64,000 nucleotides of DNA. It comes from CAWFLT01 sp963816795 (lineage in GTDB: Bacteria > Acidobacteriota > Vicinamibacteria > Vicinamibacterales > SCN-69-37). The stretch lies in contig CAWFLT010000010.1 in NCBI GenBank assembly GCA_963816795.1, positions 42,561 to 106,560 of the forward strand, in the 5' to 3' direction. The notes beneath the pieces are model-generated. The model saw nothing but the letters and a program-made list of their open reading frames with translations. It made no database searches and had not been told where the DNA came from. This document shows, in pieces, positions 48,701 through 58,013 of this stretch. How positions within the stretch are numbered: the stretch's first letter is position 1; the number at the start of each line of letters is the position of its first letter. The position numbers were made by a program, and so were the translations under genes.

Positions 48701-49210
48701 ATGAAGACGATGCTGCGACGCGCCCTGTTTACGATCCCCGCTCTGGCCCTGGCCGCGACGCTGCCATTGCGAGGACAGCAGGCCCAGCCGCCGGCGCCCT
48801 CGGGCGAAGGCCTGCCGGACGCCCCCGGCAAGGACGTGACGGTCCGCGCCTGCGGGCTGTGTCACGAAGCCAAGCGCGCCGCATCTGTCCGCCTGACCAA
48901 GGACGGCTGGGCCGAAGTGATCGAGGGCATGATGAAGCGCGGCGCCCCGCTCTCGGAAGCGGACTTCAAGGTCGTGCTCGACTACTTGTCCACGCACTTC
49001 CTCGGCGAGGCCTCGCGGCCGATCAACGTGAACACCGCGCCGCAGATCGACCTCGAGTCGGTGGCGGGGCTCCTCCGCCGGGAGGCGGCCGCGATCATCG
49101 AGTACCGCGAGAAGAACGGCAAGTTCAAGACGCTGGACGACCTCAAGAACGTGCCGGGTCTCGACTTCAGCAAGATCGACAAGCGGCGCGACTTCATCGT
49201 CGCCATGTAG
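48701..49210 (+). CDS. Cytochrome c fused to a ComEA-like helix-hairpin-helix domain
   Basis: The start is ATG 48701; 169 residues. A signal peptide (TIPALALAATLPLRG) precedes a small heme c domain (VRACGLCHEAKRAA, CxxCH; distal Met candidate in EGMMKRG). The C-terminal 60 residues are a helix-hairpin-helix module (INVNTAPQIDLESVAGLLRR, EYREKNGKFKTLDDLKNVPG), the ComEA type that binds DNA or protein. The gene is divergent from the PQQ-like genes, 118 bp away. The heme domain resembles the QhpA heme domain (DGWAEVIEGMMKRGAPLSEA). Confidence 0.82.
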   Translation: MKTMLRRALFTIPALALAATLPLRGQQAQPPAPSGEGLPDAPGKDVTVRACGLCHEAKRAASVRLTKDGWAEVIEGMMKRGAPLSEADFKVVLDYLSTHFLGEASRPINVNTAPQIDLESVAGLLRREAAAIIEYREKNGKFKTLDDLKNVPGLDFSKIDKRRDFIVAM

Positions 49211-49286
49211 GGCGCGGCGTGTGGGCCGGCGCCGCAAGTCCAAAAACCCTCAACGTGAAGACTTGAAGGTCTAAAGACACGTGAAG

Positions 49287-49436
49287 GCCTTGGCGTCGGG
49301 CGGCGGGCAACGCCCGCCCCGCGGCCTATGGCCGCGGGAGGACAGGACTGAACACGGCGGCTGAATGAACGCCATTGAACCGCTACGCGTTCACTCAGCC
49401 GCCGCGTTCGGTCCTGTCCTCTCACGACGCCAAGGC
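49287..49436. repeat. Nested palindromic element, about 150 bp
   Basis: The outer arms GCCTTGGCGTCG (49287-49298) and CGACGCCAAGGC (49425-49436) match exactly. Inside, 49338-49372 pairs with 49387-49421 at 32 of 35 positions around a 14-base spacer. Two smaller stems (GGCGGGC/GCCCGCC and CGCGGCC/GGCCGCG) lie in the left half. The whole would fold into a branched structure. No gene is seen in 49211-49545. Confidence 0.88.
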
Positions 49437-49545
49437 TCAGTCTCGCTGGCATGGCTTCATGGGCTTCAGATCCTTCACGAGCTTCATGTTGAGGTTTGCG
49501 ACGGAAATCTTCCCAAGCCGTCCGTCCCATTTCACCAGGACCTGC

Positions 49546-49776
49546 GTGACGGACCCGATCCTCCACAACGTGCGGCCAGGTTGTCTTGAACCCGAGCAGA
49601 TGGCCGCGTACCTCGATGGCTGCCTGAGCGAGGGGGAGCAGGCCTTCGTCGAAAGGCATGCGGCGGCCTGTGCTGCCTGCGCCGAACTGCTCGTCGCGTC
49701 GGCGGAGACACTCCTGGCGCCCGACGATCCGCGCCTCGAACGGCTGGAGACCCTCTGCCGACATCGATTGCCGTAG
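49546..49776 (+). CDS. Small zinc-finger (zf-HC2-like) anti-sigma-type protein
   Basis: The likely start GTG 49546 begins VTDPILHNVRPGCLEPEQMA; 76 residues. CLEPEQMAAYLDGCLSEGEQ and ERHAAACAACAELL form the zinc-binding H-x3-C-x2-C anti-sigma motif. There is no membrane helix, so it is a soluble, truncated version of a ZAS domain. It lies 86 bp upstream of an ECF sigma gene on the same strand and probably regulates it. Confidence 0.72.
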   Translation: MTDPILHNVRPGCLEPEQMAAYLDGCLSEGEQAFVERHAAACAACAELLVASAETLLAPDDPRLERLETLCRHRLP

Positions 49777-49785
49777 AGCGGAGTC

Positions 49786-49808
49786 GGGGTCTGACCCCGG
49801 TCTGACCC
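49786..49808. repeat. GGGGTCTGACCCC repeat, isolated copy
   Basis: It lies between the zinc-finger gene and the sigma gene and is nearly identical to 32097-32118. Confidence 0.85.
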
Positions 49809-49862
49809 GCCTGTTCGGTTTGAGCCACGCCGGTCGTTGTCTAGAGCAGTTGGGAGGCTATC

Positions 49863-50609
49863 GTGAGCCACACACTGCATACGCCGTCACCGGAAGACCA
49901 CACGCTCCTGTCGCAGACGCTCCGGGACGTGGCGCGCGCCCGACGCCTCTCTCCGGAAGACGCTCAGGACTTCATTCAGTCTGCCGAGCTCAAGCTGCTC
50001 GAACGCAACTACGACGTGTTCCGCCGGTTCGACGGGAGGAGCTCCCTGCGGACGTACCTGACGGTGGTGGCGACCCGGCTGCTACTCGACTGGCGGAACA
50101 GCACGTATGGCAAGTGGCGCGCGTCCGCTGCGGCCGTCAGTCTGGGCAGAGTGGCCGTGCTGCTGGAAACGCTCATGGTCCGCGACGGCCACTCCCAAGG
50201 GGAAGCCGTGGCGATCCTGCTTGGCCGAAGTGACGCGCCGTCGAAAGCAGAGCTGCTGCGAATCGCCGGGCAACTGCCGCCCCGCGAGCGGCGGCGAATG
50301 GTGTCGGACGAGTCGCTTTTCGAAATCGGCGCGCGCTTCGAGGATCCGGTCGGCATCGCGGAGCGACGCAGGACGGAGCGACGGGTCCGTCTCGCGCTGG
50401 CCGCGGCGCTGCGGCAGCTACCGGTCGAGGAGCGGCAGCTCATCAAGGGGCGCTACGGTCAGAACTGCTCCGTCCAGGCGCTCGCGGCCGCGCTGAACAC
50501 CGACCCCAAGAAGCTCTATCGGCGTTTCGACCGCGCGCTGAGGACGCTGCGTCATTTGCTGGTGGCCGCCGGCATCTCCGGACCTGGTGGGTTGGCGGCT
50601 GAGTCGTAG
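49863..50609 (+). CDS. ECF-type RNA polymerase sigma factor
   Basis: The start is GTG 49863; 248 residues, long for the class. Region 2: LSPEDAQDFIQSAELKLLER, FDGRSSLRTYLTVVATRLLL, DWRNSTYGKWRAS. An extended linker of about 70 residues follows (GEAVAILLGRSDAPSKAELL). Region 4: ALAAALRQLPVEERQLIKGR and the helix-turn-helix SVQALAAALNTDPKKLYRRF. The long linker and the preceding soluble zinc-finger protein suggest a separately regulated sigma. Confidence 0.85.
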   Translation: MSHTLHTPSPEDHTLLSQTLRDVARARRLSPEDAQDFIQSAELKLLERNYDVFRRFDGRSSLRTYLTVVATRLLLDWRNSTYGKWRASAAAVSLGRVAVLLETLMVRDGHSQGEAVAILLGRSDAPSKAELLRIAGQLPPRERRRMVSDESLFEIGARFEDPVGIAERRRTERRVRLALAAALRQLPVEERQLIKGRYGQNCSVQALAAALNTDPKKLYRRFDRALRTLRHLLVAAGISGPGGLAAES

Positions 50610-50613
50610 CGCT

Positions 50614-51237
50614 CTACCGAATCACGATAGCCGCTCCGAGCGACCAGAAGTTGCCGACGACGTCGGGAATGTCACCGTCGAGGGTCGTCAGGTCGCCGAG
50701 CGCCGCGACGTGCTGCGCGGCGAACAACTGGAATCCGACCCGCGCGGTTGGCCGAAAGGCCCATCCGCCGCCGATGACCACGGACAACGCCTTCGAGTTG
50801 ATCGCACTCGGGCCGACACCGTCCACCCAGTTGCGGACGAACGCCATCCCCGCGCCGCCCTTGAGAAAGAAGCCTTGCGAGGTCCAGGGGCGGAACTGCG
50901 CCACCCCATCGAAGTGCGTCGTGTTAATGCGACCGCCGCCGGACTCCATTGGCACCCAGAACACTTCGACGCCGACGTCCATCCGGGCGTTGACACGGCG
51001 CCCGATGTTCACGAGGACGCTCCCCGTCTTCCGGTACGGGTAGTCTTCTTCGCAGGTCTGACAATCGCCCCGCACGACCGCAAACGCGCCGCCGCCCACG
51101 AGCCACAACTTCGAGCCTTCCTCGACTGGCCGGGTCACGTCGACCTGGATCTTGGGCGGCGGGGTCTGCGCCACGGCGACGGCCGGCGCGAAGGCGCCGA
51201 GCAGCAGTACGCTGCAGAGAGCAAGCCGGTGCGTCAC
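50614..51237 (-). CDS. Secreted outer-membrane barrel protein
   Basis: The protein is 207 residues with signal peptide MTHRLALCSVLLLGAFAPAV. It has repeated amphipathic strands (SKLWLVGGGAFAVVRG, TGSVLVNIGRRVNARMDVGV, KALSVVIGGGWAFRPTARVG) typical of an eight-stranded OmpA/OmpW-like barrel, with a CQTC pair in a loop. Its ATG overlaps the DUF3943 stop by 4 bp, so the two are an operon, and it converges with the sigma gene. Confidence 0.75.
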   Translation of the reverse strand: MTHRLALCSVLLLGAFAPAVAVAQTPPPKIQVDVTRPVEEGSKLWLVGGGAFAVVRGDCQTCEEDYPYRKTGSVLVNIGRRVNARMDVGVEVFWVPMESGGGRINTTHFDGVAQFRPWTSQGFFLKGGAGMAFVRNWVDGVGPSAINSKALSVVIGGGWAFRPTARVGFQLFAAQHVAALGDLTTLDGDIPDVVGNFWSLGAAIVIR

Positions 51238-52755
51238 TTGAAGCTCCAGGTGAAGGCAGTCCGGAACTGCGGGTAGCGATATTCCAACTGCGATCGAGCT
51301 TCATCCTGGTAGAAGCTCTGACGGAAAAAGTACTCGCCGGATAGGCCGAGTCCGAGGCGGCCGCGCAGCGGCAGCAGCAGATCGAACCGGATACGCTGCA
51401 GGAAATGATTCGCGCGGACGCCGTCCAGCGAGTAGAGGTGACGACCCTCGTACAGGACCACCCCGACATTGCGGCTATCGCGGGAAAAGACGGCGAGCGC
51501 GCCGAACGTCGAACCCGGGCCGTAGTCGTAGAACCGCGGGCCCTCCGAGACCCCTTGTCCGCCGCCGCCCTCCCCCTCCTCGTGCTCCTCCTCGGGCGGG
51601 ATCTCGGTGAGGCCAAGGGGAAGCGAATCAATCGCCCCCAGGACCGTCAGCCCGCCCCATGTCATGAACCACATGCTGAGGCGCGATGACAGCGACTGCG
51701 TCACGCTGATCGCCGCGTCGAACGACTGCGCGCCGGTCGAGTAGGCGTCGTTGGCCTGGTAGTCGTAGCTCTGCAGGACGCTGAACTGCACTTTGTTGCC
51801 GCCCAGGGGAAGACCCAGCAACCGCCCTCTCACCCGGGCGTCGCTGAGGGCGCTCCCGCCGCCGAGGCGAAGCCCCACTGAGAAGGCGTCATAGGGCGTC
51901 CGGCTGCTCCCGCCGCGGAGATCTCCGTACAACAGGTCAACCTCCAGGTATGGCTGACCGGATGACTGGAACGCACGGGTCTGGGACCCTTGCCAGAGCG
52001 CGCCCGCCGAGGCGAACCCGTCGAGCGAGGACGGCACCATGTCTCCGGGTTTCTCGCTCACGCGCGAGGCATCTCCCGTGATGAATCGATTCACGCCAGT
52101 GATGGGATCGAGGACGGTCGCGCCGATTTCTTTCCACAGCCGCCCGCGCCCGGAGGCGCGGGTGTCGCGCACGAGCCAGGCGGCGCGGTGGAACATCTCG
52201 CCGAGCGCGATGCCGCCCAGCGTGGTGTTGATGAAGTCGTTCACCGACGGCAGGTTCGTCTCGCCGAAGTATTCCCACGTGCTGCTGCCGAAGGCGGTCA
52301 ACGCCGCAGACTCGTAAAAGCTCAGGCCGTTCGCGCGGCCTGACGTGAAGTAGTTGTTGCCCTGGTAGGGGTGACCGACCTGGTTGACGGCGAAGTCGTC
52401 CAGGTCCCACACCCACCCGTGTTCCATGTTGTCCCACCACGTCTTCGGCGTGATCTTGGCGGTGTCCTGCCCGCGGATCAGGTTCGCGAATTCGTAGAAG
52501 ACGTTGATGATGGTCGTCTGAAAGAGCGACCTTGCCGACGCTCCGCCGGGGACAGCCCTCACAGGCGCGACGTTCGCTGGCCCAGTCGAAAGGCTTTTGA
52601 TTCTGCGACATGCTCAGGCCGGCCAGCCCTCGCGTGAAGTCGATTGGTGTGTCAGACGAGACCGGGGGGGGCATCTCCACCTGCTGCGCGGTGGCAGCGA
52701 GCGGGAACAGCACCACGATCAACAGCCCAGCGAGAGACGTACGCACCCAGTTCAC
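51234..52755 (-). CDS. DUF3943-domain outer-membrane protein, one frameshift
   Basis: ATG 52755 gives signal peptide MNWVRTSLAGLLIVVLFPLA. The frame changes near 52550 after RRACEGCPR. The conserved block is very clear: SLFQTTIINVFYEFANLIRG, NMEHGWVWDLDDFAVNQVGH and PYQGNNYFTSGRANGLSFYE. A large C-terminal barrel follows (LEVDLLYGDLRGGSSRTPYD, FDLLLPLRGRLGLGLSGEYF) with an acidic Gly/Glu loop (PPEEEHEEGEGGGGQ) and aromatic terminus. DUF3943 is widespread in the outer membrane; function unknown. Confidence 0.85.
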
Positions 52756-52921
52756 TCCTTACCTCAGAACCTCAAGACTAGCCCGACCGGAAGTGACATT
52801 GGGCAACGTGCTGCACACCACGTACCACGCTGGCTTGGCTGAGAATCTGCAGCGTCTGCCTGGTCCTGGAAAGCGATCCGCGGCATGTCGTGGCGTGGGC
52901 ACGCCTTCTGAGCGGCACTTC

Positions 52922-53551
52922 TTACGCGACGCCGAAGAAGGCTCGCAGCTCCCGGCCGCTCATGCCGGTGTTGTAGACGGACGCGTTCGGCTCGAATTCG
53001 CGGCCGCGCGCGAGCGGGCCGACGATGACCGGATCGAACCCGGCGTCTCGCACCAGTTCCGCCGCGGCATCGAGCGCCGCGTCGTCATCGCTCGCGAGCG
53101 GGATGCCGACGCGGTCGCCGTCGCGATGCGCCTCGGTCTCGAGCGTCTTGAAGTACACGGTGTTGAAGGCTTTGACCCAGCGCGCGCCGGGAAACATCGC
53201 CGCGGCCCAGCCGGCCGACCCTTGCGGATGTTCGCTCGCCTCGCGAGCCGCGGGGCCGTCTCGGCGATCGTAGGCGTTGCCGGTATCGAGAACGACTTTC
53301 CCATCGAGTTCCTGCCTGAGGTCGTCCGCCAGGCCAGGAATCGCTTTGAGCGGCACGGTCAACATCACGACTTTGCCGAAGGCCGCGGCTTCGATCGCCG
53401 TCCCCGCCGACGCATGGGCACCGATCAGTTGAACGAGCGGCTGCAGTGCCGCCGGGTGGCGCGAGGCCAGGATCACGTCATGCCCCGCCCGGGCCCAGAG
53501 CCTGGCCAGGGTCGAGCCAATCATGCCGGCGCCGATGATGCCGATCTTCAT
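52922..53551 (-). CDS. NADPH/F420-type oxidoreductase-like Rossmann protein
   Basis: The protein is 209 residues. MKIGIIGAGMIGSTLARLWA is a dinucleotide-binding loop, followed by HDVILASRHPAAL, where the Arg suggests NADP. Then come VVMLTVPLKAIPGLADDL, VVLDTGNAYDRRDG, WVKAFNTVYFKTLE and NASVYNTGMSGRELRAFF. This matches the NADPH-dependent F420 reductase/NAD-binding family. The F420 cofactor use is not shown by sequence; many bacterial members act on NADP substrates. It ends the operon after the DinB gene, 3 bp apart. Confidence 0.85.
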   Translation of the reverse strand: MKIGIIGAGMIGSTLARLWARAGHDVILASRHPAALQPLVQLIGAHASAGTAIEAAAFGKVVMLTVPLKAIPGLADDLRQELDGKVVLDTGNAYDRRDGPAAREASEHPQGSAGWAAAMFPGARWVKAFNTVYFKTLETEAHRDGDRVGIPLASDDDAALDAAAELVRDAGFDPVIVGPLARGREFEPNASVYNTGMSGRELRAFFGVA

Positions 53552-53554
53552 GCG

Positions 53555-54064
53555 CTACTCCATCCGGCGATGACTCGCGGAGAGCATATTCGGATCGTCG
53601 CCGGACGGTCCGTAGATCGACGGCACCTTGCCGCCCATCGGCCGGATGTAGGTCGAGAGCTGACCGCGATGATGAATGGCGTCGAAGAAGAACATCCACA
53701 GAAAGCCGCTGATCGGCATCTCCATGCGGACCTGGCCGTCCATCATGAAACGTCCCGGCTTGTTCCACGTCGCCTCGTCCATCGTCTCGATCTTGTTGAG
53801 GAGCGTGTCCCACGCCTGCTCGAACTGCTCGATGAGGTGCGCCGGCGGCGCTTCGGGCGGCGCGCCGAAGGTGAACTCGCCTTTGTCGATGAGATCGTTC
53901 AGCACGTGCGTCTCGCCGACCAGCGTCCACACGATGCGTGCCGCGGGCTGGGACCGTTCGTGCGGCGCGTAGTCCCATTTGTCGTGCGGCAGCGCGTTCA
54001 GCACGCGATGAAACGCATTGGTCTCGTTCTTCCGGCACTGTAGATGAAACTCGCGGTTGGTCAT
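53555..54064 (-). CDS. DinB-family metal-binding protein
   Basis: The protein is 169 residues. The four-helix DinB bundle shows its usual His ligands: VWTLVGETHVLNDLI (first), and FFDAIHHRGQLSTYIRPMGG (the H-x3-Q-type pair). The start MTNREFHLQCRKNETNAFHR fits family length. DinB/YfiT-like proteins bind a divalent metal and often transfer thiols, though most have no known reaction. It is followed by the Rossmann protein gene. Confidence 0.87.
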   Translation of the reverse strand: MTNREFHLQCRKNETNAFHRVLNALPHDKWDYAPHERSQPAARIVWTLVGETHVLNDLIDKGEFTFGAPPEAPPAHLIEQFEQAWDTLLNKIETMDEATWNKPGRFMMDGQVRMEMPISGFLWMFFFDAIHHRGQLSTYIRPMGGKVPSIYGPSGDDPNMLSASHRRME

Positions 54065-54136
54065 GTGTCACTCCTCCGGGCAGACCGCCAGTCTACCCCT
54101 GCGTGATAGATTGTGCGCGCCTCGAGAGGAGGCCGC

Positions 54137-57033
54137 ATGCCCCAGCCACGCGACGATCGCAAAGCCGGACGAATCAGCCGGCGCAAGATGCTCACGCTCG
54201 GCGCCACCGGAATTGGCGCCACCAGTCTCGCGGTGCTCGGCGCCTCGACGGTCGAGGCAGGTCGCGAGGGCGGCCAGACGCCAGGCTCCGGACAGGGCCA
54301 GCAGCCGCCAAGACCGCCGGCGCCCGACGCCATCGTCAATCTGGCAACGATTCCGACTGAAGACTGGACGGAGCCCTGGGTGTGGCGGCCAGCGGATTGG
54401 CCTGGTCAGCCCCTCGTCCTCAATGTGGTCGGGAACCCCAATCCGCCGCGTGCCGTGTCGCCCGGCAACCGGTTCACCCCGCTCTACAGCTTCAACGGCA
54501 CGAGCCCCGGTCCGACGATCCGCGTCCGCGGCAACGAACGGCTTCGCGTCACCGTGCGCAACCATCTCGGCCCGAACCTGGGGCGCGTCCCGGTCGGCCC
54601 GTGTCCAGACCCGTTCGAACAGAGGCCGGACGTGTTCGCGGCCGCCATCTGCCGCATGCAACAGGAAGTCGGCATCGACTGCAAGACGCCACCGACGACC
54701 CCGCTCATCTTCGAGCACATCCACGAGTTGCTCGATGCGATGCCGGCGCCAGTGCGGGACACGAGCTGTCTGCCTGGGCCGATCAACATGCCGCACGCGT
54801 CGCACACCACGAACCTGCACACGCACGGCCTGCACGTCAATCCAGGCATCAACGCCAACGGCACCTTCGGCGACAACACGTTCTCGCGCGTGCTTCCGCG
54901 CGCAGACGGTGAGATGCGGCGCAGCTCGAAGGACGCCAACTGCCGGCGGCCGCTCGAACCGACCGAGCGCGTCGGCGAAGGCCGCTACGAGTACGCGCTC
55001 AGCGTGCCCCGCAAAGGCGGCGCGGTTGGCGCGCCGGTGCCCCATCCACCCGGCACGCACTGGTATCACCCGCATTCGCACGGCGCCACGCACGATCAAG
55101 TCGCCAGCGGCCTCGCCGGTTTCCTGATCGTCGAAGGCGACGTCGATGACGCGATCAATCGGGCAATGACGGGAACGTCGATCGTCCGGATCCGTCGCAG
55201 AAGACCGGCCCGTACGACTATCGCGAGCGCCTGATCCTGTTGCAACGCGTCGAAGTGTTCTCGGTGGACCTTGACCGTTCGCGGCGGCAGGCGGCGCGCA
55301 TCGCGCCTCCGACGTCCGTGAACGGCGCGTTCACGCCAACGGTGATGTTCATGCGTCCCGGCGCCGTGGAGCGCTGGCGCGTGCTCAACGGCAGCGTGGA
55401 CGGCCGTGGCTTCAAGCAGTTCATGGTGCTCGAAGGGCAGTTCGTGTTCAACGACCGCCAGTTGTGGCGCGTGGTGCCTGCCCCGAGCGGCGTCGAGGGG
55501 CGTGGATCCGATCCGGCGGCGCCACCCAAGCTCGAGCCCGCCACGCGCGAGGACATCGCGAAGGCGACGCGTCAGTTGTACCAACTCTCGTTCGACGGCA
55601 TCACGCTGGTCGAGATCGAGAACGGGCGCGCGCGCCACACGATTCGCGATCTCTCGAAGCAGAACACCGGCAGCCAGAACCCGCTCGACCGTCCGGCACC
55701 CGCGGGCGAGCCGCCGCTGCGCGCGATGCTGAAGAACGTGGAGGACTGCTATCGCAACGCGGAAAGCTTGCGGAACACGTTCGTGCGCCCGAATCAGGTC
55801 TTCCTGGCGAACGCCAATCGCACCGACGTCCTCTTCAAGGCGCCGCGCGACGCCGCCGGCAAGGTCTACACGGTGTTCGCGCAGGAGATGCCGCTCGGCA
55901 CCGACAATTTTCAGCAGCGGCTGCAGCTCGGTCTCTTTCGCGGGACTCCGGGATTCACCGGCGGCAATCCCCCGCCGGCCGATGTGGTGCTGGGATATGT
56001 GAAGGTCACGGGCGCACCGGTCGAGGGCGACTTCGACGTGATGAGTCTCATCGACAAGCTGCCGCCAGTGCCAGCCGCGCTCCAGCCCGTGCGCGACGAC
56101 GAGCTGAGGGTGCCGGCCGCCGAGGCCGCGATTCGCAAAGTGCCGGCCGGAAGCCTGCGCACGCGCGTGATCAGCTACTCCGGCTACGGACCCACGGATT
56201 TCCCGCTGATCGAAGTGCCGCCCTCGTTTGCCGGGAAGAATCCGAAGCTGAAGGGCCTGGTCTGGGATGAGATCGATGGCGCCAAAGTGCTGCTGGCGCC
56301 GTTTTCACGGACGATGGCGGTGAATCCGAGTTTCGATCTGGCCGAGAACCCCGAGCCCCCGACGCCGAGGAAATTCGGTCATCACGATCACGACCATCCA
56401 CGCGCACTCGTGAACACCGCCGAGGAGTGGGTGCTCTACAACTGTTCGGTCGCGCTCTGGAGTCATACCGACAAGGCCAAATTCAAGCAGCCGGGGCAGT
56501 ACGGATTGCACTATCGTGCGTATCCGGTGAGCCGCGCCGAGGGACAGGCGCGCAACGCGAAGGATCCGGAGTTCCAGATCACGACCAAGGGCGCCGATCA
56601 TCCGTTCCACATTCACGTCAATCCGTGCTGGGTGATTCGGATCGAGGTGCCCGACGAGCAGGGCCGGTTGCACAACGTGCTGCCGGCGCCGCGGTGGATG
56701 GACACGATGGCCATCCCACGTGGCGGCCGCGTCGTCTTCCGGTCGCGCTTCGACGACTACACGGGGATGTGGGTCAACCACTGCCACGTGCTGATGCACG
56801 AGGATCACGGCATGATGCAGGCGGTGTCGTCGGTCGCCCGCGCGGCGGACGCCAACTACCGCGCCCGGACACGCGCGGCGGCATGGACGATGACTGGCGA
56901 TGAGGTGAGCGCGATCTATCCGGCGCCGTCACCCGAACTGATGTACCGCCAGAACCTGAGCTTTATCGACGCCGCGCCGGAGATTGGCCAGGTGTTCCCG
57001 GGCTTTGCGCTCGAGGCGCCCAGGCTGGAGTAG
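54137..57033 (+). CDS. Tat-exported multicopper oxidase, one frameshift
   Basis: ATG 54137 starts a twin-arginine signal (RISRRKMLTLGATGIGATSL). The copper ligands of all sites are present: TNLHTHGLHVNPG and THWYHPHSHGATH in the first cupredoxin domain, and DHPFHIHVNPCWVIRI with WVNHCHVLMHEDHGMMQAV in the last, which adds the T1 Cys and Met. The frame shifts near 55185. Length is about 965 residues, large for the family. A repeat-encoded stretch (PAPSGVEGRG, 55476-55501) inserts into a loop of domain 2. A laccase-like or metal-oxidising role is likely. Confidence 0.87.
55476..55501. repeat. 26-bp dispersed repeat, copy 2, inside a coding region
   Basis: It matches 15326-15351 with one mismatch and is read in frame as PAPSGVEG within the multicopper oxidase. 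Confidence 0.8.
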
Positions 57034-57097
57034 TTCCTCACAGAAATCCCAGAACTTTCCCACAACTTCGCCGGCGCAGGCTCGCTACGCTCGCGCC

Positions 57098-57946
57098 ATG
57101 CGGCATCGAGGACGAATCGCCTTGGCCGGCCTCATCGTCAGTGTCGTGTGCGCCGCCAGTGCCTGCGAACAGGCCCGGGACGTCACCGGTCCATCGTCCG
57201 TCGGACCGATCAACCCGCCGTCCGCTTCGGTCACGACGACGCTCGAGGGCTTCGTCTGGGACGCCGTGCTCAGATCGATCGGTGGCGCCACCGTCGAGAT
57301 CGTGAACCAGTCCCAGACCATCGGAACGGTCAGCACCAACAGCGCGGGTGGCTACCGCTACTCGGGCACGTTCGTCGGCGACGTGACGGTGCGGGCGACG
57401 AAGGAGGGCTATGTGACGGCGACGCAGACCGTCGCGCCCCGGCCGCCGCCTGTCCCGTTTGTCGCGACGTTCTATCTGGACGCGGTCGCAGAATCGCTGA
57501 AGATCGACACCGGCGAGTACACGCTGACCTTCACGGCCCCTGGCTGCCCCGGGCTTCCCGAAGATCTGCAGACGCGAACACTTGCCGCGACGATCACGTC
57601 GCTGAGGCCGAGTCAGTACATTGCGACCGTTCCTGGCACTCGCCATTGGCTCTCTGGTCCCGGATCCTTCTGGATCGGCGCCTCCGGCAGCGAGGTGATG
57701 ATTCTGGATGACACGGGCCCGATGCTTCGCGAAGAGCTCTCGCCGTCCAAGCAGCTTGAATTCAGCGTCTGGGACAGCTTCGCGTCATCGACGATGAGGG
57801 TCTCTGCGATGTCGTTTCGAGGTCACGTCACCTATTGCGAGATGACGGCGCCGGGCGCCGTGCAGTTCTGTCAGAGCGCGCCTCGTGAGCGCGTCATCAA
57901 GCAGGTCATCTGCCCGGACAGCCGGGCGACCCTGACACGAAAATGA
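57098..57946 (+). CDS. Lipoprotein with carboxypeptidase-regulatory-like domain
   Basis: ATG 57098 starts a lipoprotein signal (LIVSVVCAASACEQARDV, lipobox ASAC). A CarboxypepD_reg/SdrD-B-like beta domain follows (TTLEGFVWDAVLRSIGGATV, VSTNSAGGYRYSGTFVGDVT, VRATKEGYVTATQTV), then a ~140-residue beta-rich region with a Cys pair (TYCEM, QFCQS). These domains often bind surface polymers. It precedes a TonB receptor with a similar N-terminal domain. Confidence 0.78.
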   Translation: MRHRGRIALAGLIVSVVCAASACEQARDVTGPSSVGPINPPSASVTTTLEGFVWDAVLRSIGGATVEIVNQSQTIGTVSTNSAGGYRYSGTFVGDVTVRATKEGYVTATQTVAPRPPPVPFVATFYLDAVAESLKIDTGEYTLTFTAPGCPGLPEDLQTRTLAATITSLRPSQYIATVPGTRHWLSGPGSFWIGASGSEVMILDDTGPMLREELSPSKQLEFSVWDSFASSTMRVSAMSFRGHVTYCEMTAPGAVQFCQSAPRERVIKQVICPDSRATLTRK

Positions 57947-58013
57947 GCGTCGTCCGCGGTGAGGGCCGCCGATTGCCGGCGCGTGAGACGTGGCAGAATA
58001 CGCCGGTCTCGCC

